From: Phaseolus vulgaris
Taxonomy: Eukaryota; Streptophyta; Magnoliopsida; Fabales; Fabaceae
Direction: 5' to 3'
Assembly: GCF_000499845.2 (NCBI RefSeq)
Contig: NC_023749.2
Coordinates: 9,840,013-9,904,012, forward strand
DNA length: 64,000 nucleotides
The translations under genes were made by a program, and so were the position numbers. This document shows positions 22,121 to 33,256 of this stretch, piece by piece. How positions within the stretch are numbered: the stretch's first letter is position 1; each line of letters begins with the position of its first letter. The notes beneath the pieces are model-generated. The model was not told the DNA's origin. It was given only the letters and a program-made list of their open reading frames with translations, and searched no databases.

Positions 22121-22795
22121 TCCTGAATTTTTACTGTCATTTTGCGAGCTATATTCCAAAATACTTCTTCTGAAGTAGTTAAGGAAAATGATGGAAATAC
22201 AACAATATTGGGAATACCAACAGAATCAACATTATTGGAATTTGGCTTGCTTTCAGATGGCGATTTTGATGCACAACGTGCAACATATAAGATACTTAAG
22301 GTTGAGCCTTTCAATTCATTCCGAAAGAAGATGTCTGTGCTAGTAGGTCTTCTTGATGGAGGTGTCCAAGCTTTTTGCAAAGGTGTTTCAAAAATAGTGT
22401 TAAAATTGTGTAACAAAGTTATTGATCCTAATGGAACAGTTGTTGATTTTTCTGATGAGCAGGCAAAGAATGTCTCTGACATTATAAATGGCTTTGCCTC
22501 TGAAGCTTTGCGAACTCTTTGTTTAGCTGCTAAAGATGTAAATGAATCCCTAGGGGAAACCAGCATCCCTGAAGATGGTTATACTCTGATAGTCATTGTG
22601 GGAATCAAGGATCCTGTGCGCCCTGGGGTTAAGATCTGTTCAAACTTGCTTAGCTGCTGGAATAACTGTCCGCATGGTTACCGGTGATAACATAAATACG
22701 GTGAAAAGCTATAGCTAAAGAATGTGGCATACTTACGGAGGGGGGTGTAGCTATAGAAGGATCCCAATTTCGTGACTTGTCTCCGGACCAGGGAG
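22121..22795 (+). pseudogene. Fragment of a plant autoinhibited Ca2+-ATPase (P2B type)
   Basis: The 181-aa frame from about 22136 reads AIFQNTSSEVV, PTESTLLEFGLLSDGDFD, KVEPFNSFRKKMSVLV and AFCKGVSKIVLKLCN. It then gives DPNGTVVDFSDEQAKNV, ALRTLC and GYTLIVIVGIKDPVRPGV. This is the nucleotide-binding domain of plant ACA calcium pumps. The KGAS motif appears as KGVS, so the conserved Ala is changed. After a small deletion near 22630 the match continues in another frame with TCLAAGITVRMVTGDNIN, the start of the P domain, and after a second shift with AKECGIL and GSQFRDLSPDQ. It then stops about 80 bases before a gypsy LTR (22874). The N-terminal membrane part, the DKTGT phosphorylation site and the C-terminal helices are absent. 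It is a decayed exon, not a working pump. Confidence 0.85.
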
Positions 22796-22873
22796 TGCAA
22801 GTTGGCATGCGAGAATGGGATCTTGTAAAAAAGTGGTTGCATGATTCTCAAGAATAAAAAGAGACACTTTAGA

Positions 22874-23593
22874 TTGATTGTGCCATATTACTTGAGCTAG
22901 GTGGAGAAGAAGACTAAAGTGTCTATCCTAAGAAGGCAAAACAAGAGTGAGAATTTGGCTAGCAACTTTGGCAACAATTTCACTCATTTATTAATCTTAG
23001 AAAATGTGAGTCAAGCACCTTCCATGCCAAATCTTCTCCACTCCTAGGTTGTTATGTGGACATTCATGTTCTCCATGCCAAGGTGATTTTCATTCTCCAA
23101 TATACCCTAGACGTTTTAGGATTACATCAAGTTCAAAGAAGCTCAATTGTTATCCTAACTAGTCACTTTTAATCCTAACTAGACCTATTTTACTAATGGC
23201 CTAAATACAAGCTCAAAAACCTATGCTACTTGGCTCAAATATTTGGTCCAGTTATTTTATGCTACTAGGCCCAATACATGGCCCATGAAATCCTAAACAA
23301 CTTTATACAATTTATTTAAGCTAAAGCTTGCCCCACAAATAATGTTGACTAGTCAGCATAAACTCAGTCTTCTTGTGTTCCTCTGACCAAAACTCTAGTT
23401 TATATTTTGATGAGTTGGGGGTCTTTTTTAATATGTTTGTACATTCTTTCACCCTAGAGTTGTCATCTTGATTGGGCCTACAAAAATAAACAAAAGTTCA
23501 ATTAGACCCATATTTGCAATTAAATCAATAAACAATCTCTAAGTCTTCATCCTCATTGTTATGGGGTTGTGTGTTGCTAGGGCTATGCCATCA
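22874..23593 (-). repeat. Left (3') LTR of the gypsy element, 720 bp
   Basis: Aligns with 28233-29205 through 'acttgagctaggtggagaag', 'ttaatcttagaaaatg' and 'caatataccctag' blocks. Two deletions (after GATTGTGCC, and after 'caagcacct') shorten it. The first base pair of the TG terminus has changed. Confidence 0.85.
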
Positions 23594-23606
23594 TCCCCTC
23601 CTTCTT
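23594..23606 (-). promoter_or_regulatory. Polypurine tract of the gypsy element
   Basis: Minus strand reads AAGAAGGAGGGGA directly before the 3' LTR, the expected plus-strand primer. Confidence 0.7.
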
Positions 23607-23792
23607 GAGAGGGTCTGTCCTCAGATCTACTAGGTTGATCTCGAACAACAACGTTATTCCTGTTTTGAATACTATGCTTATCCTTCAGGATCAAATATTA
23701 ACTTACAATAAACATCAAAGAAAAGTGAGATAAGGAAATTAAGACTAGTGTATTCAAATAAAATAGTAAGGAAATAAGGCCCTTTGCTATTT

Positions 23793-24585
23793 TTATAAAA
23801 GTTTTATTGGAAATAAATAGGGCCCTTTCCAAAAATGTTTTTGTGATTTTTGAGAATAAGAGTAAGAATTATGATTCAAAGGAAAAGGATAGTTCAAAGT
23901 ATTGCAATCCCTCTTTAAAGATTCTTTTTCCACTATACTTGTAGGAGGTGTTGTAAGATACTTCTCATTCTTTCTAGATTCCTCTTCTTCTTTTTCAAAC
24001 AACCCTTCACTTGGCTTTTCTATGGAGGAAAGGTTTATATCTATATCTGGTTTAGCTCCATACACAGATTTGTCTTCAAGCATCTTCTCACAAGGGTTTT
24101 CTATAGAAGAAGAATGTATGCCAATGTCTAGTTCAACTCCAGGAAAAGGATTTTCCTTTAACTTTTTTCTCTCTTTTTTTTTTCCTTGTATCTTTCTTTC
24201 TCTAAGAGCTTGTAATTTTTCTCTAAATTCTTTTTCTCTTACATATTTGTTCTCTCCATTTATAAAGTTTCTTCCTTTTTCTACAAGCTCATTCATTTCT
24301 TCTCTAAGCTTCTTCTTTTTCACATATGAAGGCAGATCAAATTTTCTTCTCATACACATCTTCAATTCATCCCAATTCAATACTTCTGATTTTCTGCCAA
24401 TTCTAACATCAACTTCCCTTTGTGTCCACCAAGACCTAGCATATTCTTGAAAACTTAGGGTAGCCATGGAAATCTGCTAAACTCATCCAATTGGTGTTTT
24501 TCAAAGATTTGATCAACCTTTGTCTCCCATTCTAAATATGCTTCAACATTTTTATTTCCATCAAAGTAAGGAATGTATACTTTAG
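23793..24585 (-). pseudogene. Second gag segment of the gypsy element
   Basis: On minus, from 24585, one reads VYIPYFDGNKNVEAYLEWE and KVDQIFEKHQLDEF. After a short frame break the 224-aa ORF at 24467-23793 continues ATLSFQEYARSWWTQ, NWDELKMCMRRKF and LPSYVKKKKLREEMN. These correspond to the retrotransposon gag capsid (the 'A..WW' and 'W..LK..M..+F.P..Y' segments). The C-terminal half is Lys/Glu-rich and the zinc knuckle is missing. It parallels the first gag at 25630-26343 but is clearly divergent from it, so it is either an old duplication or a piece of a related element. Confidence 0.75.
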
Positions 24586-24722
24586 GCTCTATAGAATATT
24601 ATAAACTTCTAGGCTCAAAACACATCCCTTCCTTTTTTTTGATAATGAGGGTTATAATTCTTTCTTCTATGACTATGTTCCTCATCTCTATGATTGTTTC
24701 CTTTTTGGCCCAACCCAATTTT

Positions 24723-25394
24723 TCATATATATACCATTTCCTTTCTTTTTCCAGGTTTTTTTGGATGTTCTATGTTTTTTTTTTCTTTAATTTTTCTTTT
24801 TTTCTCATCTTCTCTTTTTTGTTTCATTTGTACTTGGTCCTTTATCACTTGTGAGGGTGTTAAAGGATAAAGTACAAACTTCTTTTCCTTATGAGTGAAA
24901 GTAATCTCGTTGGTAAGACCATTATGCATAGTTTTCTTATCAAATTGACATGGTTTTCCCAATAAGTTATGACAAGCTTCCATGGGAACTACATCACATA
25001 AAACTTCATCTTTATAGTTTCCCACAGAAAGTTTGACTTTCACTCGCTTGTCCACAATTAATTCCCCATCTTCATTTATCCATTGAAGTTTGTAAGATCT
25101 AGGATGAGGTATTAATGGTAGATTTAGCTTCTCAACCATCCTAGTGCTACAACAATTGCAACAAGAGCCACTATTCACAATGAGAGAACAAACATTTTCT
25201 AAAACTTTGTATCTTGTATGGAAAATGTTCTCTCTTTGTGTCTCTTGGTTCACACTAGGGTGGTTGTTGAGGGTTCTCCGGATCATCATTAGTTCTCCCT
25301 CACAGGGATATGCCCCCTCACTGTTTTCTTTTTCCTCTCCCCCACTAGACTCATATTCTTGGCTACTATACTCATCCTTCCCTCTTAGGATCAC
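24723..25394 (-). pseudogene. Gypsy retropepsin (protease) region
   Basis: A 223-aa minus ORF. The N-terminal third is acidic. The middle reads ENVCSLIVNSGSCCNCCS, where the catalytic Asp of the usual 'DSGS' is Asn. It continues RSYKLQWINEDGEL, CDVVPMEACHNLLGKP, QFDKKTMHNGLTNEITF, matching the plant gypsy protease-to-RT linker. The C-terminus is a Lys/Glu-rich stretch. The Asn at the active site would abolish activity. No RT follows. Confidence 0.85.
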
Positions 25395-25399
25395 AGTTT

Positions 25400-26343
25400 T
25401 CCTATTTGGACATTAGGATGCTATGTGACCTCTACCAAGACATTTAAAACATTGTATGTCTCTATTGCGGGGTTGTGAGTTGGAGACATCTTTTCCTACA
25501 CTCTTGGGAGTTTCCTTAGGTTTTTCTTTTGAAACACTATCCTTCCTTTCTCTTCTATGCTCTCTCTTAGGATAAAAGTTAGAGTAAGAACTTTCCTTGT
25601 GACTTGATCCTTTTCTCAAATTTTGTTGCTCAACTTTGATACAAAGTTGGATCATCCCTATAGGGCAAAAGTTCCACTTTATTCCTAATCTCAAGATTCA
25701 CACCACTTAAAAACCTTGCTATAGTGGTGGTTTCTTCCTCCCTAATTGAGGCTCTCATCATGTATAGCTCCATTTTCTGCCTATATTCCTCTCCACTCAT
25801 GCTCTTTTGTTGGAGTCGTTGGAGTTTGTCCATTAACTCCCTATTGTAATAGGAAGGAATATGGCGGCATCTCAAGGCTCCCCTAACATCATTCCAATAC
25901 TTTATGGGAGGGTCCTTATGGAGGCACCTTTCTCTCTCAAGGGCAGTCCACCAATACATAGTGTTACCTTGAAAACTTAAGGTGGCTAGGGGTACTTTTC
26001 TTTCCTCACTCACATGGTGGCAGGAAAAAAGTTATTCTACCTTCATCTCTCAATCTAAATATGTTTCAACATTTTCTTTCCCATAGAAATGAGGCAAATC
26101 TACCCTAGTCTCCTTTGGGTTTTCCCTTCTAACTCTCCTAGGTTGAGGTTGATAATATTCATTCATTCTAAGGCTTTCCTCACCATATGAATCTCTCAAC
26201 CTAGAGGTAGATGCATGTGAAGATCTTTTTATTATTTTGATGTATTCATCCTTTTCTTTAACAACTTTCAACTTTTCTTCTAATATAGCAAGATGAGCAT
26301 CCCTTTCTTTTTTATCTTCTAAGATTTGGGCCTCGTGTTGCAT
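25400..26343 (-). pseudogene. First gag of the gypsy element, with zinc knuckle
   Basis: Read across three minus ORFs. The N-terminal part (26343-26050) has a charged coiled-coil-like stretch, then VDLPHFYGKENVETYLD. The capsid part (26013-25630) shows LATLSFQGNTMYWWTAL, WNDVRGALRCRHIPSYY and a long helix region ending FLSGVNLEIRN. The nucleocapsid part (25694-25413) is basic and ends in CFKCLGRGHIAS, a CCHC zinc knuckle. Frame breaks near 26040 and 25640 and a stop after the knuckle show it is not functional as it stands. Confidence 0.85.
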
Positions 26344-28209
26344 TTGCTATGTAAGAGTGATTGAAAGTCGTGGGCTAATTGTTTTAAAAGAGATTTTATA
26401 GACTTTCTATCACTTTCACTAGGAATAGAAGAATGAGAATACATGTTTAAAGTTATGTGTTAAAGCAATTTACCACAAGAAAGATAGGTGGAGTAATGTA
26501 GGTAGATTCCCAAGAAAGGGATGTGGACCACTTAAGTACCAAACCTTTCCTAGCCAGATTCTATCCCTCAAAACTTTCACAAACCTTTCTCTAAGTAATT
26601 CACTTAGAGCACAATCAAAGATGAAAGCAAAATTTTATGCAATAAAACAAAATGCAAAGCAATAAACACAAACACAATTGAAAATTGTTAACTAGAAAGC
26701 TTTAAACTAGGTGATCCTAAGGTGAGGCTTCTAGGCAGTTAGAACCATTGAAGACACACTCACCGTCTAATCCGAAATTAATCCACTAATTGATCACAGT
26801 TTTGCAAGATACAACTCACAGAAAATACAATGAAAATTAAATCAACAAATTTTGAAGCACAAAAATTTTGAGACCTAATCTATGCACTCCTTCTTTTTGT
26901 AATTCCTTTGTGTATATTTTTATGCTAGCTTGTTTTTGTCCCCTTGTTATACCTCTTTAGGATATTCAACTTTGAGTATTCAAATATGCACCTCTTCAGT
27001 GATATAACTCTCACAAAAAATTTCAGCTCCACTACTCACCAAGGCACTTTTTGAACTGCTTCCACCAAGAAAGAGATCAAACACGTTTAAAGCAACAAAA
27101 GCTCAATTTAAAAATTGGACCACAACAAAGGGAATTGATATATGACAAGACTTGAAAGAGTATTCAATAAAATTGACAAAAAAAATTAAAGGTACTCAAG
27201 AAAAGGTAGTACACAAATTGAACCTAGAGAATGGTACTAGAATTGGATGAAGAAAACAAAAAATAGTACTATTGGAATTTTGTGTAAAAAATTTGCGTAA
27301 CTTTAAAATTTTATGTTGAGTCGAATATTTCAAATTTCAATGTGAAATTTAAACCACAGAAAACTCAATGTCTTAACTCAAATTAGGCACTGTAATTGTA
27401 CCAAAACAGTGCGCCAATTAGTTGTGATAAATTTTTCAAAATCATTGTCGCTTCACTTTTTTTTCTCAGAGTTAGAATTTTGTACTTTGTGCATATTTCA
27501 TTATCGTTTTTTTTTGTATTTTGAATTTTGATACACTTCTTTTTTTAACTTTTTTTAACACTTTAAACTGTTCAAATACCGAATCTTAGAATTTTTCACC
27601 AACGAAATTAATTTTCACAAACGTTTTCAACCAGCATAGATTCAGTGATAGAGGAAACCTACACTGGAATTAAAAACAGAATTGAAAAACTTCAAAGACA
27701 CAATGAAATTGATGTATATGAACTTGTATGGATCTAACACACAAACATAAACTCAAATCTGAAAATAAAAATGCACCAAAAGCTCAAATACATAAATATA
27801 AAACTGCACTCAAATGAAAACAAGCAACCAAATCAAGAAACAATCAGTACCACTTGGAATTGATGACATTGTGGAAGAAACATAACTTGACAAAAGTGAA
27901 TTGGATTAAAAAATTTAAAATGACTCAAACCAAAAATTATGCACCGATTGAAATATCAAGAAGACTCAATTAAAATAAAAAACAGAACAACACATACAAT
28001 TACTCAATAGAATCCTATAAAATTTTGAAAACGGAAGCTCAAGATCAATTTGAACCAAATGCATCGATTAGAATTTTCAAACAGCAACATATACCAAAAT
28101 TAAAAACAGTAACATAAAGACAATCAAGGTAAGATGATGAACAACACAGAATAAGAAAGAACACAAAAATAAAATAAAAGAAGAGAAGACACACTTAGCT
28201 CTTGAAGAA
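26344..28209 (-). mobile_element. 5' leader of the gypsy element
   Basis: About 1.9 kb between the primer site and gag, AT-rich and without credible ORFs. Long leaders of this sort occur in plant gypsy elements. Confidence 0.6.
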
Positions 28210-28227
28210 CCATGGCTCATGATACCA
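28210..28227 (-). promoter_or_regulatory. tRNA primer-binding site of the gypsy element
   Basis: Minus strand TGGTATCATGAGCCATGG resembles the complement of the 3' end of initiator tRNA-Met and lies 5 bases from the LTR start. Confidence 0.7.
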
Positions 28228-28232
28228 AATCA

Positions 28233-29205
28233 TGGATTGTGCCTTCAACCGAATTGATTTGTTAAATTTTTGGAGGATTTGCGGAAGCTTCGATGGATGA
28301 GATGAACATGGATGACTCATATAGAGCTATGGATTCCTTGAAGGTGCATGCTAGGTATGGTGAGTGATTGGTTGGGTCATATCACTTGAGCTAGGTGGAG
28401 AAGAAGACTAAAGTGTTTATCCTAAGAAGGCAAGACAAGAGTGAGAATTCGACTAGCAACTTTAGCAGCAATTTCACTCATTCATTAATCTTAGAAAATG
28501 AGAGTCAAGCACCTCAATTTATAAGAGAGAGGGTTGAACATTTTGGAGCCAAAATTTGAAAATTAAAAATAAATCTCTCCAATGAGAAGGTGTCATGTGG
28601 AGTCATGCTTTGCATGTTGAGCTCAAACCTTCCATTCCAAATCCTCTCCACTCCTAGGTTGCCATGTGGACATCCATGTGCTTCATGCCAAGGTGATTTT
28701 CCTTCTCCAATATACCCTAGATGTTTTAGGGTTACATTGGGCTTAAAGAAGCCCAACTGTTACCCCAACTAGTCACTTTTAACCCTAACTAGACCTATTT
28801 TACTATTGGTCCAAATACAAACCTTAAAATCTATGCTACTTGGCCCAAATATTTGGGTCCAATTATTTTATGCTACTAGGTCCAATACATGGCCCATGAA
28901 ATCCTAAACAACTTTATACAATTTATTTAAGCTAAAGTTTGCCCCATAAATAATGTTGACTAGTTAGCATAAACTCAGTCTTCTTGTGTTCCTTTGACCA
29001 AAGCTCTAGTTTATCTTTTGATTAGTTGGAGGTCTTCTTTGATATGTTTGTACATTCCTTCACCCTAGAGTTTTCCTCTTGATTGGGTCTTCAAAAATTA
29101 ACAAAAGTCCAATTAGACCCATTTTTACAATTAAATTAATAAACAACCTTTAAGTCTTTATCCTCCTTATTATGGAGTTGTGTGTGACTGGGGGTTCTGC
29201 CATCA
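28233..29205 (-). repeat. Right (5') LTR of the gypsy element, 973 bp
   Basis: Full-length partner of 22874-23593. Plus-strand ends are TGGATTGTGCC and TGCCATCA. It retains the two segments deleted from the left LTR. Confidence 0.85.
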
Positions 29206-30088
29206 GACCCTCTCGGTGCATTGGCTTTGGCCAGTCAACCTTTCAATGTTAGACTTATTTTATTACCAAATCCATGTGGAAGAATATTTTTTGTCAAAGT
29301 ATATATCAACTAATTATCCTGGCGGTTCTCACTTTTGACGGGAAGAGACTACTGATAATTAATGGTTCAGATTCAACTATAGTGTTCAACACTTTGATAC
29401 TCAACTCCTTTGTATTTTGCCATGTAAACTACTGATTTACCCTCACTAACACCAATTGTGATGATTGTAATTGACAAATATATGACTAATATTTTTGAAG
29501 ATGAAAAGTGGAAGAAAAACTATTATTAAACGATTTAGTAAAGTTTGATAGAATTATTGTAGAAAAATTAACAAATATATGAAATAAATACTCAATTTGA
29601 CTGCTAAATGATTTGAACAACTACAATGGTTCATTAATTAACATTTTATACAAACTTGTTCTTAATTAATATATTTTCTTGTATTTAAGTTTTTTTAGAT
29701 AGTGACACTTTTAACTTTATCAGCATATAACTTAGATGGTGTAATATTAAAATGCTAATTTTCATAAAAAAATTATTCAGGAAAATGTTACCCAGTCTCA
29801 ATCATTCACGAATTAAATTAGGTATTTATATGATAGAACTTTATCGAGTGTACAAATAATTAAGCGAAAGTTTTATTACAAATAATACATGATTTGACAC
29901 TATAAAAATCATTTAATTCAATCACTGCTAGTTGACTTTCTTAACAATAAAATGTTTTTTTTTATTTCCTTAAGTTTGTTAACTCACTTCCTAATATTTT
30001 TTTTTTAAACTCTTTTGTTTGTTATAAATTTAAATTTTGTTTATGTCTCTAAATATGTTTGCATGGCTCTTTAAACACTGAAATTAGG
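29206..30088. other. Intergenic, AT-rich
   Basis: No gene or recognisable repeat between the gypsy LTR and the LINE tail. Confidence 0.5.
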
Positions 30089-30172
30089 TTTTTTTTAAAC
30101 CAAAGCAATAATAAATTTATTACAAATGAAAAAGTTACAAAGATTACTAGAGATAAAAAAAAAAATGAACAT

Positions 30173-30720
30173 TTAAGAGGGACAAAAACATTTTAATAAC
30201 AATGAAAATCTATTATACCAATGAAATGTTTCTCTATGAATAAATCCTAAATTAGCCAACCTATTTGAACATGCATTTCCTTCACGAAAAATATGAGTAA
30301 CTCTAAACCTGATTTTTTGACAGTAATTAAGACATGTATTCCATCGATTATAAAGCATCCACATAACATTAGTCCTAGCAGTAAACGCAACACAAACCAA
30401 GGCAGAATCACATTCAAGTCAGACATTAATAAGCCTCATCTTTTGAGCTTTCTCCATAGCATGTATAACTTCATAAAACTCAGCAACCATAACAGTTTGA
30501 ACTCCAAGAAACACAGAGAAAGCACCAAAAAACTATCCCATACTCCCACAGAAAATAGCTTCACAAGTAGCAAGACCAGGATACCCCTAACAGCCCTATC
30601 AGTGTTAATTTTAACTCAGCTTGGTGAAGGAAACTCTCATCTAACAGGAAGAGGACGAAGAACTTTACCACTACGAGTATTAATACCAAAAAACTTAATC
30701 ACATTGAAATCCAACATATC
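30173..30720 (-). pseudogene. LINE RNase H (RVT_3) remnant
   Basis: The minus frame includes NRWNTCLNYCQKIRFRVTH followed by IFREGNACSNRLANLGF. This is the C-terminal half of the plant LINE-type RNase H domain with its 'H..RE.N..AD.LA' motif; the usual Asp is Asn here. Upstream parts are in other frames. Confidence 0.8.
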
Positions 30721-31707
30721 ATTCTTCATCGGACGAATTTCCCACTAGGCAAGTTAAGTCTTTAATTACCGAAATAACCTTAGAAACCTCAATCTTATCC
30801 TGAAATCTAGCAAAATTCCTCATATGTCGTATCCAAATAGAAAAAGTTATCACAACAAGCATAATCAATTTAACCAAAGGACTACCATCACTCTTAATAA
30901 AAGAAAGAAGATAATCCTTATTAGAGAAATGAAAAGTAAGAAATATCTGTCGAACCCAACTCCAAATATGCAAGCATTAGAACATTAAAAAAAATGTAGA
31001 ATAGATTCCTCATGCTTTTCACAAACCGTACTCATAGAACATATATGCAAACTTTTATTCTAAATATGTTGATCTGTAGGAAGTTGCCCACGAAAAACTT
31101 TCCAGTGTACTAGAGTTTTGGAAGGTGGAATAGATGAAGACCAAATGAATTTACCTCAACCACAAGGAACTCCTGGTTCCAAGAAAAAAGTCTTAGCCGA
31201 TTTAAGAGTTAAACGACTAGACTCATCTAGAATCCAATTAGATAAATCATGTTCCTCCCTAACCATGATATGATTAAAAAAATGAGGCATCTACTGTAAA
31301 GACAAAGGAATATTCCAATCACAACCTGCCCAAAACCGAGAGACTGTATCCAGAATGCTAGCACCATCAGATAACTCTGCAATATTTGTTAAAGAAGTAG
31401 TAGAAGACTATTTATCATTCCAGAAATTAATAAAAGTACATGTACCAACAATCCAAGAAATATAATCAAGGATAGTAGAATAAAACTGCTTAATTCCAGG
31501 CCAAAGAGATGAGGATCTATAAACCATTTTAAACTCGTATTTTAATTTTAAGAACCCTGACTTTCAGGAGCAAAGACCAAGGATTGTTGCTATAAGCAAA
31601 GTTCCAAGCAAGTTTAAGAAGATATGCATTATTTTCATGACGAAGATTAATAATCTTCAAACCTCCATTCTTAAGAGGAGAACAAATAGTATCCCAATTC
31701 ACGGTGA

Positions 31708-32090
31708 CTATGTTTTTTTTTTTTTTTTTTTTTTTTTTTTCAGGATATCACCAGTCCAAATAAAATTTTGACACCACTGCTTAACTTGGTTAAGAAGTGA
31801 AATAGGCCATTTATACATATTAAAGTTATAAGTTAGAAATCGAGTAATCACCGTATTGATCAATTGAATCCGACCCATCAGGCTAAGAGATTTACCTTTC
31901 CAAGATGATAGCTTCAATTTGACTTTATCAGCCTAAGGTTGAAGAAATCGACACTTTTGAGCACCAACAAAAATTGGTACTCTTAAATAATTGAAAGGCA
32001 AACAACCATGAATACAAGAAAGAATACGTTGAATTTGGTGACAAATCTTGCAGAATTATCAATGGTAAAAAATATTATATTTCCTACCTC
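31708..32090 (-). pseudogene. LINE reverse transcriptase C-terminal remnant
   Basis: Minus frame reads GCLPFNYLRVPIFVG, FLQPLADKVKLKLSSWKGK, LSLMGRIQLINTVI and YNFNMYKWPISLLNQVKQW, then NFIWTGDI. This is the conserved end of plant L1-type RT. The frame then runs into a 28-base A/T homopolymer (31713-31740) where other copies have a few Lys/Arg codons. Confidence 0.85.
31713..31740. repeat. (T)28 homopolymer inside LINE coding region
   Basis: An uninterrupted run of 28 T on plus splits the RT frame between TGDI and TVNWD. Confidence 0.9.
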
Positions 32091-32129
32091 ATGATTAATA
32101 TCAATTAGCGAATGTCTAACTTTTTATAG

Positions 32130-32544
32130 GGCTTTGAAGGCTCATTCGAGATTGCAAGGCCTTCCACATGTAGTTAGGAAGAATATACAATTAATTTCAC
32201 CTAATGTAACTTATTCATCTTACCACTATTTAATTATGATATAAAATATTTTATATTTGTGTTTTAATTTGAAGTGTTTACATCAATCAGGAAGCTATAA
32301 GTGTGGATATCATGTAATGAAGTACATGCACACAATCATATCTGCAAACATTTCTGACTCATGAAGAAAGGTAATAAAAAAAATACTCAAATACCTTAAT
32401 TATTTAGTGAATTTCACTTTTTATTGATTAAGTAAATTTTTTTTATAGTTATTCAACGATCCATCTTCATTTAAGGATAAAGATATAGAAGACATTAGAA
32501 TGCATTGGGCTTCATTCCCCTTAAGTGTTTTTGATAAGATGTAA
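32130..32544 (+). pseudogene. ULP1-like (C48 peptidase) C-terminal exons of a CACTA element
   Basis: Three exons can be read. About 32130-32205 gives ALKAHSRLQGLPHVVRKNI. About 32284-32370 gives QSGSYKCGYHVMKYMHTII then SANISDS. 32449-32544 gives LFNDPSSFKDKDIEDIRMHW and ends in TAA. They are bounded by acceptors (tttttatag, tttatag) and a donor (gaaag|gtaata). The motif with Cys-Gly-Tyr is the ULP1 catalytic cysteine region; CACTA, MULE and other plant elements often carry such genes. A Trp codon after SDS is now TGA, so it is inactive. His and Asp of the catalytic triad lie upstream and are not present. Confidence 0.75.
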
Positions 32545-32559
32545 ATTTCGTTAGTTTAT

Positions 32560-32850
32560 TAATCGATGAATGAGTTTGTCTGTAAATTGTATGCAATTGT
32601 CTGGATAATATTGATATGCAGGTGATTGTTATCAATGAATAGAGTAAAATTGATCAATGATTAAGTTTGTTTGAAAATTGTATGCAATTGCCTAGAAACA
32701 TTGATATACAGGTGATTGTTATTAATGAATGGAGAAAATTTGATCAATGAAAATATTTTTCTATAAATTTTATGCAATTATTTGGATAAATTGATCAATG
32801 AATGAGTTTGTGTGAAATTTATATGCAAATTATTGTTACTATTGAATGCT
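32560..32850. repeat. Degenerate tandem repeat, period about 90 bp
   Basis: The phrase 'gatcaatgaatgagtttgt' or close variants recurs near 32564, 32652, 32743 and 32790, with 'tatgcaatt' and 'aggtgattgtta' phrases following. Non-coding, inside the CACTA remnant 3' of the ULP1-like exons. Confidence 0.7.
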
Positions 32851-33256
32851 GGAAAATTGATAAAACAATATTTAAAAAAAAAGCAAACTTACTATGATGG
32901 TTGTGGTAATAGATGACATAAAAGGTTTTATTTATTATGACGGGTGTAATAATATTTGTTATAGAAAATCACTTACTATGACGTTTTTTATGAGAATCAT
33001 CACAGTAAGTCGTATTTTCTTTAACGATTGTAGAAATACGAGTCATAGAAAGTTTTGTCTAAACATATTATGACAGATATTTTGTATATTTTATGGTGAT
33101 TTATAGAGAACAATCATAATAAGTCAACTTACTATGTCAGTTTTTCAACCGACGTAGAAAGTGCAAAGTTTGTATAACTCTGGATTATATGTCCTCATCA
33201 AAACCGTAATACAAAGTCCTATAGAACCGTCATAAAAAGTCTTTTTTGCACTAGTA

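Larger units (their letters stand above)
22874..29205 (-). mobile_element. Non-autonomous Ty3/gypsy element with gag-protease-gag layout
   Basis: Direct repeats at 22874-23593 and 28233-29205 act as LTRs. On the minus strand each starts TGATGGCA and ends with an 'ggcacaatc(c/a)a' type terminus. A purine run (plus 23594-23606) abuts the left LTR and a tRNA-Met-like primer site (28210-28227) lies 5 bases from the right LTR. Inside, on minus, are gag (26343-25400), protease (25394-24723) and a second gag segment (24585-23793). No reverse transcriptase, RNase H or integrase is seen. The left LTR lacks about 130 and about 125 bases present in the right one. Matching 5-bp target repeats are not visible. 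Confidence 0.85.
30089..32100 (-). mobile_element. 5'-truncated LINE (L1-type non-LTR retrotransposon)
   Basis: The minus strand shows, in order, the end of the reverse transcriptase (about 32090-31700), a zf-RVT region (about 31400-30720), an RNase H domain (to about 30170) and an A-run at the 3' end (T-run on plus at about 30089-30096). Many frameshifts and stops. The 5' part is absent, with CACTA sequence directly abutting at about 32100. No target duplication identified. Confidence 0.85.
32101..33256 (+). mobile_element. 3' part of a CACTA element with ULP1-like gene
   Basis: The right tip reads TTTTTTGCACTAGT, the reverse complement of a CACTAGTGCAAAAA-type terminus, with the last base changed. 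The subterminal zone (32862-33255) has repeated 'actatgacgg' and 'gtcatagaaag' motifs and shares its layout with 37723-38070. Upstream on plus are three ULP1-protease-like exons. The left part of the element is missing or replaced by the LINE at 30089-32100. Confidence 0.65.

Noticed and set aside
23902..24450. 182-aa Ser/Phe-rich plus ORF
   Set aside because: Antisense shadow of the second gag segment.
30293..30748. 151-aa plus ORF
   Set aside because: Antisense shadow of the LINE RNase H region on the minus strand.
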